A DNA stretch of 64,000 bases from Duganella sp. BuS-21 (GCA_041874725.1 CP097466.1:1736001-1800000); one strand, 5' to 3'. Counted from the stretch's first letter, positions 42,299 to 53,022 are shown. Notes: generated by a model not told the origin, from the letters alone. Numbers and translations: made by a program.

Positions 42299-45256
42299 AT
42301 GATTCAAGAGAAGATGATGTCGCGTACCTTGCGTACCGTGTTCGCCAGCTCGATGCTGGTCGGCATGACCGCAATGATGCATAACGCCATTGCACAGGAA
42401 GCTGCACCGCAAAAAATCGAATCGGTGCAAGTAACCGGTACCCGCATTACTGCGCCAGGCACGACCTCGACCAGCCCAATTTCCTCGATCTCGGCCGAAG
42501 AAATCAAGCAGTCCCAGCCTGTAGCCGTTGAAGAATTCATCAAGGCCCTGCCAGCGGCAGTGCCTTCGATCGGTCCTGGCACCAATAATGGTACCGGCGG
42601 CGGCGCCACCATCGATATGCGTGGTCTGGGCGCGAACCGTACCCTGGTGCTGCTGAACGGCCGCCGCATGGTACCGTTTAACCTGAACGGCACCGTCGAC
42701 ACCAACGCCATTCCTATCGCCCTGCTGAGCCGCGTTGACGTGCTGACCGGTGGCGCATCGGTGGCCTACGGCGCCGACGCAGTGGCCGGCGTGGTCAACT
42801 TCAACTTGAAGAGAAACTTCCAGGGCCTGGACGTGTCGACCTCCTACGGCGGCACCACCGAACACCATGACGGCAAGCGCAAGCGCACCGACGTGACCTG
42901 GGGCGCGAGCCTGGATGACGGCCGCGGCAACGTGGTACTGAGCATCGGCAAAACCTCGGTCGATCCAGTGACCCAGGGTTCGCGCGACTTCGGTAAGGTC
43001 AGCCTGAGCTCGGTGAGCGGTAAAGGCACTGGTTCCGACACCGCCATTCCGGCCACCTTTATCATCGGCCAAGCAGACGGCGTGAAAGGCGGCATCAACG
43101 GCACCTGGCAAATCGATCCGGCCAGCGGCAAGCTGGTCAGCCCGCACGTCCAGTACAACACCAACCCGCTGAACTACTATCAGACCGGTCTGGACCGTAC
43201 CCAGGCGACCGCGTTGGCGAACTACAAGGTCAACGACCATGCCGACGTCTATAGCGAAGTGTTCTACACCACCAGCAAGGTTGCTTCGACCCTGGCGGAA
43301 TCGGGCACCTTCCAGAACTCGTACAACGTACCAATCGGTAACCCGTACATCCCCGAAGCAGCGCGTCAGCAGATCTGCCAGCAGCGCGGCATCAGCCCGG
43401 CAAACTGCGTAGCCGGCAACGCCACCATGGTGCCGATGACCATCGGTCGCCGCTTCGTTGAACTGGGCCCACGTATCAACGCCTTCGACAACAAGACCCT
43501 GCAATACACTATCGGCGTCAAAGGCGATGTGGCTTGGGACTGGACCTACGATGCGTCGTGGACCCGTGGTCAATCGGATCAGGTGCAGATCAAGCAGAAC
43601 TGGGGTTCGCTGTCCAAGGTTAGCCAGGCGCTGAACGCTCTGAACACCACCACTTGCGTCAACACCGCCAACAAGTGCGTACCGCTGAACGTATTCGGCG
43701 CTGCCGGTTCGATCACGCCGGAACAGTTGGCCTTTGTTAACTCGAGCGCAATCTCGATGCAAAACGTGCAGCAGGACGTGGCATCGATCAACTTCTCTGG
43801 TGACTTCGGCAATAACTTCGTCAGCCCCCTCGCTGGCGTGCCTATCTCGATGGCAATTACCGGTGAAGAGCGTAAAGTTGAAGCGGGCAACCGTTCTGAC
43901 GCCGCCACCCAGATCCAGGGCGAAGTCCTGGGTTCGGGCGCGCCAACCCCGGATCGTACCGGTAAGTTCACGCTGCGCGAACTGGCAGTGGAAGCATCCG
44001 TACCGCTGATCAAGGACAAGCCGTTCGTCCGTTCGCTGAACGCTGACATCGGCTACCGCGAAACCGAGTTCAAGTCGGGCAGCAACGGCTCGCAGAGCTA
44101 CGAGAGCTGGAAAATCGGCGGCGAGTGGGAACCAGTCAAGTCGATCCGTTTCCGCGCCATGGTCCAGAAGGCCACCCGCGCACCTAACGTGAACGAACTG
44201 TTCGCGCCACAAGTGACTAACCTGTCGAATCTGGCAGTTGATCCTTGCGCAAAGGATGATAAAAATCCAGCCCAGGCCAACCAAGCGGACGCAAACAAAG
44301 CAGGCACCTTGTCTAACCTGTGCCGCCTGACCGGCGTGCCAGTTAGCAACATCGGCGTGCTGGGCCAGCCGTCGTCGGGCCAGATCAACAATCTGACCGG
44401 TGGTAACCCGAACCTGGGCCCTGAAGAAGCCAAGACCAAAACCATCGGCTTCGTCTGGGAACCGCTGCCTAAGCTGGCTGTTACCGTCGACTACTACCAG
44501 ATCAAGATCGCCAAGGCGGTATCCAGCCTGAGTACCGCCGACGTGATCGATGGTTGCTACAAAAACAACCCATCGTTCACCATGAACGCGTACTGCGACA
44601 TCGTTGGTCGTGACCCTGCCACCGGTGGCTTCAACGGTGTTGGTTCGCGTGGCGTGCAAACCCCGCTGTCGAATGCTGGCGCACAAGAAACCAGCGGCTT
44701 CGACGTCGGCGTAGCGTACAAGCTGCAGGCCAAGACGCTGAACCTGGATCCTAAGTACGGCAGCTTCGACCTGGGCTGGAACTACACCCAGGTGCAGAAG
44801 TTCACCTTCCAGGGTACGCCTACTTCGATCAACCGTGATTGCCTGGGTTACTACTCGGTCGCTTGCGGTAACGTGGCAAATGCTCCAGTGTTCAAGCGCA
44901 AGTTCAACCAGCGCACCACCTGGAACGTTGGTCAGTTCGCTCTGGGCTACAACTGGCGTTACACCAGCGCGGTCGATATCGAGCCGCTGGCGCAATACCC
45001 ACGACCAAACGTCGCGCCAACGTTCCTGCAGCAGTTCTCGCACATCAAGGCTACCAACTACATCGATCTGTCGGGTGTGTATAACTACTCGAAGAACGTG
45101 CGTTTGAGCCTGAGCGTCAACAATGCCGCCAACAAGAAGCCGCCTATCGTCGGCGCCAACGTCAGCACCACCTCGGTTGACAGCGGCAATACCTTCCCGC
45201 AGACCTACGATGCAATCGGTCGTTACGTCACCTTCGGCGCCAACGTGAAGTTCTAA
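42299..45256 (+). CDS. TonB-dependent receptor, tandem copy 1
   Basis: Outer-membrane transporter of 985 residues. A signal peptide (to about NAIAQEA) precedes a plug starting SVQVTGTRITAPGTTSTSP, with RGLGANRTLVLLNGRRM and ASVAYGADAVAGVVNF. The barrel ends RYVTFGANVKF. It is highly similar along its whole length to the next gene, including about 28 bp of leader. The GTNNGTGGGAT segment in the plug is glycine-rich as in SusC-unrelated proteobacterial receptors. Codons such as CGT, GGT and CCA are more frequent than in copy 2, suggesting higher expression. The substrate is unknown. Confidence 0.92.
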   Translation: MIQEKMMSRTLRTVFASSMLVGMTAMMHNAIAQEAAPQKIESVQVTGTRITAPGTTSTSPISSISAEEIKQSQPVAVEEFIKALPAAVPSIGPGTNNGTGGGATIDMRGLGANRTLVLLNGRRMVPFNLNGTVDTNAIPIALLSRVDVLTGGASVAYGADAVAGVVNFNLKRNFQGLDVSTSYGGTTEHHDGKRKRTDVTWGASLDDGRGNVVLSIGKTSVDPVTQGSRDFGKVSLSSVSGKGTGSDTAIPATFIIGQADGVKGGINGTWQIDPASGKLVSPHVQYNTNPLNYYQTGLDRTQATALANYKVNDHADVYSEVFYTTSKVASTLAESGTFQNSYNVPIGNPYIPEAARQQICQQRGISPANCVAGNATMVPMTIGRRFVELGPRINAFDNKTLQYTIGVKGDVAWDWTYDASWTRGQSDQVQIKQNWGSLSKVSQALNALNTTTCVNTANKCVPLNVFGAAGSITPEQLAFVNSSAISMQNVQQDVASINFSGDFGNNFVSPLAGVPISMAITGEERKVEAGNRSDAATQIQGEVLGSGAPTPDRTGKFTLRELAVEASVPLIKDKPFVRSLNADIGYRETEFKSGSNGSQSYESWKIGGEWEPVKSIRFRAMVQKATRAPNVNELFAPQVTNLSNLAVDPCAKDDKNPAQANQADANKAGTLSNLCRLTGVPVSNIGVLGQPSSGQINNLTGGNPNLGPEEAKTKTIGFVWEPLPKLAVTVDYYQIKIAKAVSSLSTADVIDGCYKNNPSFTMNAYCDIVGRDPATGGFNGVGSRGVQTPLSNAGAQETSGFDVGVAYKLQAKTLNLDPKYGSFDLGWNYTQVQKFTFQGTPTSINRDCLGYYSVACGNVANAPVFKRKFNQRTTWNVGQFALGYNWRYTSAVDIEPLAQYPRPNVAPTFLQQFSHIKATNYIDLSGVYNYSKNVRLSLSVNNAANKKPPIVGANVSTTSVDSGNTFPQTYDAIGRYVTFGANVKF

Positions 45257-45271
45257 TCTTCACTGCAGCGT

Positions 45272-45312
45272 AAAAAACCCCGCTTGGCCGCAAGGCCAAG
45301 CGGGGTTTTTTT
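45272..45312 (+). terminator. Intrinsic terminator after TBDR tandem copy 1
   Basis: AAACCCCGCTTGGCC-GCAA-GGCCAAGCGGGGTTT followed by more T is a long perfect hairpin immediately after the first receptor, so the two paralogues are not simply one transcript. Confidence 0.95.
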
Positions 45313-45428
45313 ACGTCTGCTCATATTGACACTTACATTCAGTATATGGTCTTATGTAACCAACTCTAACATGTGGTAACAGCGTTAGGTTTCAGCCCCG
45401 ACAGGGGAGTCCAATATTGGGAGTTTTG

Positions 45429-48365
45429 ATGATTCAAGAAAAAAAGATGTCGCGTATTTTGCGCAGGACATTCGCTGGTTCCATGCTGGTGGGCATGACC
45501 GCCATGATGCACAACGCCGTGGCTCAGGAAGCCGCAACACCGAAGATCGAATCGGTGCAAGTGACCGGTACCCGCATCACTGCACCCGGCACCACTTCCA
45601 CCAGCCCGATCTCCTCGATCAGCGCGGAAGACATCAAACAGTCCCAGCCGGTTGCTGTGGAAGAGTTCATCAAGAGCCTGCCGGCGGCGCTGCCGTCGAT
45701 CGGCCCCGGTACCAACAACGGCACCGGTGGCGGCGCCACTGTCGACCTGCGCGGTCTGGGCGCCAACCGCACCCTGGTGCTGATCAACGGCCGCCGCATG
45801 GTGCCGTTCAACCTGAACGGCACGGTCGATACCAACTCTATCCCGATCGCGCTGCTGAGCCGCGTTGACCTGTTGACCGGCGGCGCCTCGGTAGCCTACG
45901 GCGCCGACGCCGTCGCCGGCGTGATCAACTTCAACCTCAAGCGCAACTTCAGCGGCGTCGACATCTCGTCCTCGTACGGCGGCACCACCGAGTACCACGA
46001 CGGCAAGAAGAAGCGCACCGACCTGACCATCGGCGCCAGCCTGGACGACGGCCGTGGCAACGTCGTGCTGAGCATCGGCAAGACCACCACCGACGCGGTG
46101 ACCCAGGGCTCGCGTCCGTTCGGCATCACCAGTCTGAGCTCGACCACCGGCAAGCCGACCGGTTCCGAGACCGCGATCCCGGCCACCTTCGGCATCGGCC
46201 AGGCCACCGGCGTGGTGGGCGGCATCAACGGCACCACCCAGATCAACCCGGCCACCGGCCTGCTGTCGAGTACGGTCAACCTGTACAACACCAACCCGCT
46301 GAACTACTACCAGACCGGCCTCGATCGCACCCAAGCCACCTCGCTGGCCAACTACAAGATCAACGAGCACGCCAATGTGTACGCCGAAGTGTTCTACACC
46401 ACCAGCAAAGTGGCGTCGACACTGGCGGAGTCGGGCACCTTCCAGAACACCTACAACGTCCCGATCGGCAACCCGTACATCCCTGCGGGCGCGCGCCAGC
46501 AGATTTGCCAGCAGCGCGGCATCAGCGCCGCCAATTGCGTGGCCGGCAACGCCACCATGGTGCCGATGACCATCGGCCGCCGCTTCGTCGAACTGGGTCC
46601 GCGCATCAACGCCTTCGACAACAAGACGCTGCAGTACACCATCGGCGCCAAGGGCGACCTCGCCTTCGACTGGACCTACGACGCGTCGTGGACGCGCGGC
46701 ACCTCCGACCAGGTGCAAGTCAAGCAGAACTGGGGCTCGCTGTCGAAAGTGTCGCAGGCGCTCAACGCGCTGAGCACCACCGCCTGCGTCGATCCGGCCA
46801 ACAACTGCGTACCCTTGAACGTGTTCGGCGCGGGCGGCTCGATCACGCCGGCGCAACTGGCGTTCATCAACTCCAGCGCCATCTCGATGCAACACGTGGC
46901 GCAGGACGTGGCGTCGTTGTCGGTGCAGGGCGACTTCGGCGACAAGTTCGTCAGCCCGCTGGCCGGCCAGCCGATCACGATGGCGATCACCGGCGAGCAT
47001 CGCCGCGTACAAGCCGGCAACCAGTCCGACGCGGCCACCCAGCTGCCGGGCGAAGTGCTGGGCTCGGGCGCACCGACTCCTGACCGCAGCGGCATCTTCA
47101 GCCTGCGCGAGCTGGCGGTGGAATCGAGCATCCCGCTGATCAAGGATAAGCCTTTCATCCGTGCCCTGAACGCCGACGTCGGCTACCGCGAAACCGAATT
47201 CAAAACCAATACCCAGTCGAAGAGCTACAACAGCTGGAAGATCGGTGGCGATTGGGAGCCGGTGAAGTCGTTCCGCGTGCGCGGCATGGTGCAGAAAGCC
47301 ACCCGCGCGCCGAACGTGAACGAACTGTTCTCGCCGCTGGTGACCGGCCTGTCGAATCTGTCGGCCGACCCGTGCGCCGGCACCGCCATCAATGCCGGTC
47401 AGGCCAACGCGGCCGGCACGCTGTCGAACCTGTGCCGCCTGACCGGCGTGCCGCTGAGCCGTTTCGGCGTGCTGTCGCAACCATCGTCGGGCCAGATCAA
47501 CAATCTGACCGGCGGCAATCCTGAACTGAATCCGGAAAAAGCCAAGACCAAGACCCTGGGCTTCGTCTGGGAGCCGCTGCCGAAGCTGGCGATTTCGCTC
47601 GACTACTACCAGATCAAGATCGCGGAGGCGATTTCCAGCCTGAGCACCACCGACGTCCTCAACGGTTGCTACAGCACCAAGTACAACCCGACCCTGGCCA
47701 TGAACGAGTACTGCGCCATCGTCGGCCGCGATCCCGCCACCGGCGGCTTCAACGGCAACGGTTCGAAGGGCGTGCAGACGCCGCTGTCGAACGCCGGCAA
47801 GCAAAGCACCAGCGGCTACGACCTCGGCGTGCAGTACAAGCTGCAGGCGAAGAGCCTGAGCCTGGATCCGAAGTACGGCAACCTCGACCTGGGCTTCAAC
47901 TTCACCCAGGTGCAGCGCTACGAGTTCCAGGCGGCGCCGGCCACCGACAACCGCGATTGCCTCGGTTACTACTCGGTCGCCTGCGGCAACGTCGCCAACG
48001 CGCCGGTATTCAAGCGCAAATTCGTCCAGCGCAGCACCTGGAACGTGGGCGACTTCGCGCTCGGTTACAACTGGCGCTACACCAGCGCGGTCGATTACGA
48101 GCCGGCGTCGCAACAGGCCGCCCGCGTGAAGATCCTGGACCAGTACACCCACATCAAGGCCTACAGCTACGTCGACCTGTCGGGCGTGTACAACTTCTCG
48201 AAGAACCTGCGTTTCAACCTGAGCGTCAACAATGTGGCGAACAAGAAACCGCCTATCGTCGGCGCCAACGTCGGTACCACGTCGATGGATAGCGGCAATA
48301 CCTTCCCGCAAACCTACGATGCCCTCGGCCGTTATGTGACCTTCGGTGCCAACCTGAAATTCTAA
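45429..48365 (+). CDS. TonB-dependent receptor, tandem copy 2
   Basis: Paralogue of the preceding gene: 978 residues beginning MIQEKKMSRILRRTFAG, with the same plug (ESVQVTGTRITAPGTTSTSP) and the same end (RYVTFGANLKF). Differences cluster in extracellular-loop regions, for example a shorter segment around SADPCAGTAINAGQ. The leader GGAG-TCCAATATTGGGAGTTTTG parallels that of copy 1. Codon choice is more GC-rich than in copy 1. The start at 45429 matches the copy-1 start. Confidence 0.92.
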   Translation: MIQEKKMSRILRRTFAGSMLVGMTAMMHNAVAQEAATPKIESVQVTGTRITAPGTTSTSPISSISAEDIKQSQPVAVEEFIKSLPAALPSIGPGTNNGTGGGATVDLRGLGANRTLVLINGRRMVPFNLNGTVDTNSIPIALLSRVDLLTGGASVAYGADAVAGVINFNLKRNFSGVDISSSYGGTTEYHDGKKKRTDLTIGASLDDGRGNVVLSIGKTTTDAVTQGSRPFGITSLSSTTGKPTGSETAIPATFGIGQATGVVGGINGTTQINPATGLLSSTVNLYNTNPLNYYQTGLDRTQATSLANYKINEHANVYAEVFYTTSKVASTLAESGTFQNTYNVPIGNPYIPAGARQQICQQRGISAANCVAGNATMVPMTIGRRFVELGPRINAFDNKTLQYTIGAKGDLAFDWTYDASWTRGTSDQVQVKQNWGSLSKVSQALNALSTTACVDPANNCVPLNVFGAGGSITPAQLAFINSSAISMQHVAQDVASLSVQGDFGDKFVSPLAGQPITMAITGEHRRVQAGNQSDAATQLPGEVLGSGAPTPDRSGIFSLRELAVESSIPLIKDKPFIRALNADVGYRETEFKTNTQSKSYNSWKIGGDWEPVKSFRVRGMVQKATRAPNVNELFSPLVTGLSNLSADPCAGTAINAGQANAAGTLSNLCRLTGVPLSRFGVLSQPSSGQINNLTGGNPELNPEKAKTKTLGFVWEPLPKLAISLDYYQIKIAEAISSLSTTDVLNGCYSTKYNPTLAMNEYCAIVGRDPATGGFNGNGSKGVQTPLSNAGKQSTSGYDLGVQYKLQAKSLSLDPKYGNLDLGFNFTQVQRYEFQAAPATDNRDCLGYYSVACGNVANAPVFKRKFVQRSTWNVGDFALGYNWRYTSAVDYEPASQQAARVKILDQYTHIKAYSYVDLSGVYNFSKNLRFNLSVNNVANKKPPIVGANVGTTSMDSGNTFPQTYDALGRYVTFGANLKF

Positions 48366-48380
48366 TTTCGGTTGAGCATG

Positions 48381-48420
48381 AAAAGCCCCGCACGGCCACA
48401 AAGCCGGGCGGGGCTTTTTT
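48381..48420 (+). terminator. Intrinsic terminator after TBDR tandem copy 2
   Basis: AAAAGCCCCGC and GCGGGGCTTTTTT form a hairpin with an inner GGC/GCC pairing. The T run ends one base before repeat A copy 3. Confidence 0.9.
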
Positions 48421-48421
48421 A

Positions 48422-48604
48422 GGTTCATCACGGATTGACGGGAATAGCGTTGACCTGTTGGGTTTGACGTTGCTTGTCGCTGTAAAAGCAAGCGGCACCA
48501 CGCCAACCCGCACACCGCTGCGGCCAGGGTCAGACCCGCAGGGTCTGACCCTTTCGTTAGGGGGGGCTGTTAAGGACGATTATTGAGTCGCCAACCAGCA
48601 CCCC
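48422..48604 (-). repeat. Dispersed hairpin repeat family A, copy 3 (full length)
   Basis: Begins GGTTCATCACGGATTG right behind the terminator T run of the second tandem TBDR. It contains AAGCAAGCGGCACCACGCCA, GCACACCGCTGCGGCC, the hairpin AGGGTCAGACC / GGTCTGACCCT and CAGCACCCC at the other end. Compared with copy 2 it lacks about 13 bp near the GGGGTGC end. Confidence 0.88.
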
Positions 48605-48856
48605 GGGCCCGCAACCCCATAGATGAAGCGCGGCCGCGCGAAGGAGCGCTGACAGCCGTAGCTTCCGGAAGATTCAGGCCGCGTTTTCCGGTAATCCGTG
48701 AAGAACTTTTTTACGCCCGTTGTTTTCTGGTGAACATTTCATCTATAAAATTAACAGCTACTTATGGCATGCGTTCTTATGCTACTTGTGCTCGTTATTG
48801 ATTGAATGTGCAACTCTGCAGGTTATTGCAGGTGGTGCTTTTTCGGTTGCGCCATC
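48605..48856. other. Non-coding stretch before TBDR remnant
   Basis: About 250 bp with no recognisable gene, promoter or repeat. The AT-rich second half could be the decayed upstream region of the receptor remnant that follows. Confidence 0.45.
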
Positions 48857-49118
48857 GCCGAACCGGTGCAGCGCGTAGTGGTCACCGGCTTCCCGATCAG
48901 CCGCACCGATACCGAAACCCCGACGCCGATCCAGGTCATCAGCATTGAGATCCTGAAGAGCGGCGCCTCGTCGCTGTTCGTTTCCGATGCCAGCCGTCGG
49001 TCCTATCCTGTTCGCCGAATCGCAGTACATCAACGGCGGCAGCACCAAGATCACCGGCCTGGAAGGCGACATCGGCTACCGCTGGAACCTGGGCGAGATG
49101 GGCGTGTTCCGCGCTTAG
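48857..49118 (+). pseudogene. Remnant of a TonB-dependent receptor
   Basis: Two pieces of a receptor are fused with most of the gene missing. The first piece is plug start AEPVQRVVVTGFPISRTDTE and TPTPIQVISIEILKSG, typical of the beginning of a mature TBDR. After about 48980 a second frame gives barrel-type sequence LFAESQYINGGSTKITGLEG followed by DIGYRWNLGEMGVFRA and a stop at 49116. There is no signal peptide or full barrel. It is not expressible as a receptor. Confidence 0.8.
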
Positions 49119-49120
49119 CC

Positions 49121-49846
49121 TCAGATGCCGCCCCAGGCGGCACTGAGGATGGAGACGGCGGCCAGCGCCGCCGTCTCGGTGCGCAGGATGCGTGGACCCA
49201 TGGCCAGGGGCAGGGCGCCATGGCGCAAGGCCAGGTCTTCCTCCTGCTCGCTGAGGCCGCCCTCGGGGCCGACCACCAAGGTCACCGCCTGCGGCGAGTG
49301 ATGGCGCGACCAGTCCGCCAGCGATTGCTCGGCGCGCGGCGTCAGGATGATGCGGCGATGCATATCCTGCTGGGTGATCCACTGTTTATAGTCCTGCGGC
49401 GGCGTCAGTTGCGCCAGCCGGTTGCGCCCGCTCTGCTCGGAAGCGGAGACGATGATGCCGCGCCAGTGCTCGAGTTTCTTTTCCGCGCGCTCGGCCGACA
49501 GCTTGACCACGCAGCGCTGCGCCGCCAGCGGCTGGAAGCCCGACACCCCCAATTCAATGGCTTTTTCGATAATCCAATCCATCTTGCTGCCCTCGGGCAA
49601 GGCCTGGGCCAGCGTGACGGCGAACGGCAGCTCGATCTCGCGCGGCGTGTGGGCCTTGATTTCGGCGGTCACGCTGCGGCGCGCGATCTCGCTCAGGCTG
49701 GCTGTGTACTCGCCGCCCTCGCCGTTGAATAGCGTGATCAATCCACCCTGCGCCAGGCGCAGCACCTGGATATGGTGGGCGACCGCCTCGGGCAGGGCGA
49801 CGATCTGGCCGATGGCCAGCGGCTGGGGGCAAAAGAAGCGAGGCAT
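49121..49846 (-). CDS. rsmE: 16S rRNA (uracil-1498-N3)-methyltransferase
   Basis: Methylates U1498 of 16S rRNA with S-adenosylmethionine. The 241-residue SPOUT-class protein has the C-terminal knot motifs LVVGPEGGLSEQE and MGPRILRTETAALAA, and an N-terminal PUA-like part (MPRFFCPQPLAIGQIV). The gene is divergent from tkt. Its 3' end lies 2 bp from the TBDR remnant. Confidence 0.95.
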   Translation of the reverse strand: MPRFFCPQPLAIGQIVALPEAVAHHIQVLRLAQGGLITLFNGEGGEYTASLSEIARRSVTAEIKAHTPREIELPFAVTLAQALPEGSKMDWIIEKAIELGVSGFQPLAAQRCVVKLSAERAEKKLEHWRGIIVSASEQSGRNRLAQLTPPQDYKQWITQQDMHRRIILTPRAEQSLADWSRHHSPQAVTLVVGPEGGLSEQEEDLALRHGALPLAMGPRILRTETAALAAVSILSAAWGGI

Positions 49847-49968
49847 AACGTGGCATCCAGGGTAAGTAGAAGTGCAATTTTAAATCGTGGATGTCTTCGT
49901 CTGGTAAAATAATGGGCTCTGCAAGCGCCGCTCTTGCTCACAGTTTCCATACTTCCGTGATACCTACG

Positions 49969-51963
49969 ATGACTTCTACGCTCCCAACCACCCAAATGGC
50001 TAACGCGATTCGCGCGCTGGCAATGGACGCCGTCCAGAAGGCCAACTCCGGCCACCCAGGTATGCCTATGGGCATGGCTGAAATCGCTGTTGCGCTGTGG
50101 TCCGGCCATTACAGCCACAATCCAGCCAACCCGAAATGGGTGAACCGCGACCGTTTCCTGCTGTCGAACGGCCACGGCTCGATGCTGCACTACGCGCTGC
50201 TGCACCTGTCCGGCTACGCCGTGACCATGGACGACATCAAGTCCTTCCGCCAGATGCATTCGAAGACCCCGGGCCATCCGGAAGTCGGCTACACGCCGGG
50301 CGTGGAAACCACCACCGGTCCGCTGGGCCAGGGTATCGCCAACGCGGTCGGCATGGCGCTGGCTGAGTGGCTGCTGGCAAGCGAGTTCAACAAGCCAGGC
50401 TACGACGTTGTCGACCACTACACCTACGCTTTCCTGGGCGACGGCTGCCTGATGGAAGGCATCTCGCACGAAGTGTGCGCGCTGGCCGGCACCCTGGGCC
50501 TGAACAAGCTGATCGCCCTGTACGACGACAACGGCATCTCGATCGACGGCAAGGTCGAAGGCTGGTTCACCGACGACACCCCGGCCCGTTTCGAAGCCTA
50601 CGGCTGGAACGTGATCCGCGCCGTCGACGGCCATGACGTGGCCGCCGTGGCCGCCGCCATTGCCGCCGCCAAGAGCGCCGACAAGCCGACCCTGATCTGC
50701 TGCAAGACTGTGATCGGCAAGGGTTCGCCTAACCTGCAAGGCGGCGACAAGGTGCACGGCGCCGCGCTGGGCGACAAGGAAGTGGCCGCCGTCCGTGAAT
50801 ACATCGGCTGGAGCGCCGCGCCGTTCGAAATCCCTGCCGACATCTACAGCGCATGGGACGGCAAAGCCGCCGGCGCCAAGCTGGAAGCCGAATGGGCCGC
50901 CAAGTTCGCCGAGTACAGCGCCAAGTTCCCGGCCGAAGCCGCTGAACTGACGCGCCGCATGGCTGGCGAATTGCCAGGCAACTTCGATGCGGCGCTGGCC
51001 GCCGGCGTCGCTTCGACCGTCGAGAAGAAAGAAAACATCGCCACCCGCAAGGCCAGCCAGAACGCCATCCAGGCGCTGGCGCCGGTGCTGCCGGAATTCC
51101 TGGGCGGTTCGGCCGACCTGACCGGTTCCAACCTGACCAACTGGAAAGAAATCACTCCGGTGCGTTCGGGCCAGCCGGGCAACCACATCAACTACGGCGT
51201 GCGCGAGTTCGGCATGTCGGCCATCATGAACGGCGTTGCCCTGCACGGCGGTTACATCCCGTTCGGCGCCACCTTCCTGACTTTCGCCGATTACAGCCGC
51301 AACGCGCTGCGCATGGCTGCGCTGATGAAGCAGCGTTCGCTGTTCGTGTTCACCCACGACTCGATCGGCCTGGGCGAAGACGGCCCGACCCACCAGTCGG
51401 TCGAACACATCTCGTCGCTGCGCCTGATTCCTAATCTGGACAACTGGCGTCCATGCGACACCACCGAATCGATGGTGGCATGGGGCGCGGCGGTCAAACG
51501 CAACGATGGCCCGTCGACCCTGATCTTCTCGCGCCAGAACCTGCCGTACCAGGAGCGTAGCGACGCGCAGATCGCCGACATCGCTCGTGGCGGCTACGTG
51601 CTGCGCGAAGCGGCCGACGCCAAGGTGACCCTGATCGCCACCGGTTCGGAAATCGAACTGGCGCAAGCGGCCGCCTCGGCGCTGGCCGCAGAAGGCATCG
51701 TGGCGCGCGTGGTGTCGATGCCGTCGACCGATGTATTTGACCGTCAGGACGCCGCCTACAAGGCCAGCGTGTTGACCAAAGGCGTGCCACGTGTGGCAAT
51801 CGAAGCCGGCGTAACCGATTTCTGGTACAAATACGTTGGTCTGGAAGGCGCTGTTGTCGGCATCGATACCTTCGGTGAGTCGGCTCCGGCAGGCGTGCTG
51901 TTCAAGCACTTCGGCTTCACGGTAGAAAACGTGGTGGCGAAAGTCAAATCTGTCATTGCTTAA
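49969..51963 (+). CDS. tkt: Transketolase
   Basis: Thiamine-diphosphate enzyme of the pentose phosphate pathway, transferring two-carbon units. The 664-residue length matches the family. It contains [15 protein letters not shown], the ThDP motif GDGCLMEG (with the downstream N of the GDG-N motif) and [14 protein letters not shown]. The ATG at 49969 gives the conventional N-terminus ([20 protein letters not shown]); the ATG at 49891 would add a non-conserved stretch. It is followed 48 bp later by gap, a common central-carbon pairing. Confidence 0.97.
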   Translation: MTSTLPTTQMANAIRALAMDAVQKANSGHPGMPMGMAEIAVALWSGHYSHNPANPKWVNRDRFLLSNGHGSMLHYALLHLSGYAVTMDDIKSFRQMHSKTPGHPEVGYTPGVETTTGPLGQGIANAVGMALAEWLLASEFNKPGYDVVDHYTYAFLGDGCLMEGISHEVCALAGTLGLNKLIALYDDNGISIDGKVEGWFTDDTPARFEAYGWNVIRAVDGHDVAAVAAAIAAAKSADKPTLICCKTVIGKGSPNLQGGDKVHGAALGDKEVAAVREYIGWSAAPFEIPADIYSAWDGKAAGAKLEAEWAAKFAEYSAKFPAEAAELTRRMAGELPGNFDAALAAGVASTVEKKENIATRKASQNAIQALAPVLPEFLGGSADLTGSNLTNWKEITPVRSGQPGNHINYGVREFGMSAIMNGVALHGGYIPFGATFLTFADYSRNALRMAALMKQRSLFVFTHDSIGLGEDGPTHQSVEHISSLRLIPNLDNWRPCDTTESMVAWGAAVKRNDGPSTLIFSRQNLPYQERSDAQIADIARGGYVLREAADAKVTLIATGSEIELAQAAASALAAEGIVARVVSMPSTDVFDRQDAAYKASVLTKGVPRVAIEAGVTDFWYKYVGLEGAVVGIDTFGESAPAGVLFKHFGFTVENVVAKVKSVIA

Positions 51964-52011
51964 TCTATAATTGCTTGTTGAACTACCTATATTTCTAATC
52001 AGGAGCAAAGT

Positions 52012-53022
52012 ATGACGATCAAAGTTGCAATCAATGGCTATGGCCGCATCGGCCGCAATGTGCTGCGTGCTTTCTACGAAGGCGGCAAGAAACAAGACAT
52101 CCAGATCGTGGCGATTAACGATCTGGGCGACGCCAAGTCGAATGCCCACCTGACCCGCTACGACACCGCCCACGGCAAGTTCCCTGGCACCGTGGAAGTA
52201 GACGGCGACAACATGATCGTGAACGGCGACGTGATCCGCGTATTCGCCCAGCGCAACCCGGCTGAAATCCCATGGGGCGACCTGGGCGTGGACGTGGTGC
52301 TGGAGTGCACCGGCTTCTTCACCACCAAGGAAAAAGCTTCGGCCCACTTGAAGGGCGGCGCCAAGAAAGTCATCATCTCGGCACCGGGCGGCAAGGATGT
52401 GGACGCGACCATCGTGTTCGGCGTCAACCAGCAAGTGCTGAAAGCCACCGACACCGTGATCTCGAACGCCTCGTGCACCACCAACTGCCTGGCCCCGCTG
52501 GTCAAGCCGCTGAACGACGCCATCGGCGTGGAAAGCGGCCTGATGACCACCGTACACGCCTACACCAACGACCAGGTGCTGAGCGACGTGATGCATGAAG
52601 ACCTGCGCCGCGCCCGTTCGGCCACCATGAGCATGATCCCGACCAAGACCGGCGCCGCCGCTGCGGTCGGCCTGGTGCTGCCTGAGCTGAACGGCAAACT
52701 GGACGGTTTCGCGATCCGCGTGCCGACCATCAACGTCTCGCTGGTCGACCTGTCCTTCATCGCCAAGCGCGACACCACCGTGGACGAAGTCAACGCCCTG
52801 ATGAAAGCCGCTTCGGAAGGCGCGCTGAAAGAAGTGCTGACCTATCAGACCGAACCGCTGGTCTCGATCGACTTCAACCACAACCCGGCATCGTCGAACT
52901 TCGATTCGACCCTGACCAAGGTATCGGGCCGCCTGGTGAAAGTCTCGTCGTGGTATGACAACGAGTGGGGCTTCTCGAACCGCATGCTGGACACCACCGT
53001 GGCGCTGATGAACGCCAAGTAA
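52012..53022 (+). CDS. gap: Glyceraldehyde-3-phosphate dehydrogenase type I
   Basis: Glycolytic/gluconeogenic NAD-dependent dehydrogenase. The Rossmann start is [16 protein letters not shown]; the active-site [12 protein letters not shown] contains Cys155; [14 protein letters not shown] is at the C-terminus. Asp38 in the NDLGD region favours NAD over NADP. Length is 336 residues. AGGAGC precedes the ATG. It is probably co-transcribed with tkt. A terminator follows. Confidence 0.98.
   Translation: MTIKVAINGYGRIGRNVLRAFYEGGKKQDIQIVAINDLGDAKSNAHLTRYDTAHGKFPGTVEVDGDNMIVNGDVIRVFAQRNPAEIPWGDLGVDVVLECTGFFTTKEKASAHLKGGAKKVIISAPGGKDVDATIVFGVNQQVLKATDTVISNASCTTNCLAPLVKPLNDAIGVESGLMTTVHAYTNDQVLSDVMHEDLRRARSATMSMIPTKTGAAAAVGLVLPELNGKLDGFAIRVPTINVSLVDLSFIAKRDTTVDEVNALMKAASEGALKEVLTYQTEPLVSIDFNHNPASSNFDSTLTKVSGRLVKVSSWYDNEWGFSNRMLDTTVALMNAK

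Noticed and set aside
42173..45043. Very long open frame antisense to the first tandem TBDR
   Set aside because: Similar long antisense frames occur opposite every TBDR, tkt-gap and the PBP-like gene. They follow from the high GC content and codon bias of the sense genes, lack ribosome sites and show no family motifs.
45366..48515. Long open frame antisense to the second tandem TBDR
   Set aside because: Its translation mirrors the copy opposite the first TBDR because the sense genes are paralogues. Composition is rich in Arg, Val, Gly and Ala without domain features.
48583..48801. 72-residue open frame after repeat A copy 3
   Set aside because: It starts inside the repeat, has no ribosome site and no resemblance to a known family.
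49882..49910. Sigma-70 promoter for tkt with TAAAAT
   Set aside because: The -10-like TAAAAT has only a poor -35 at the right distance, so it was not listed as a feature.
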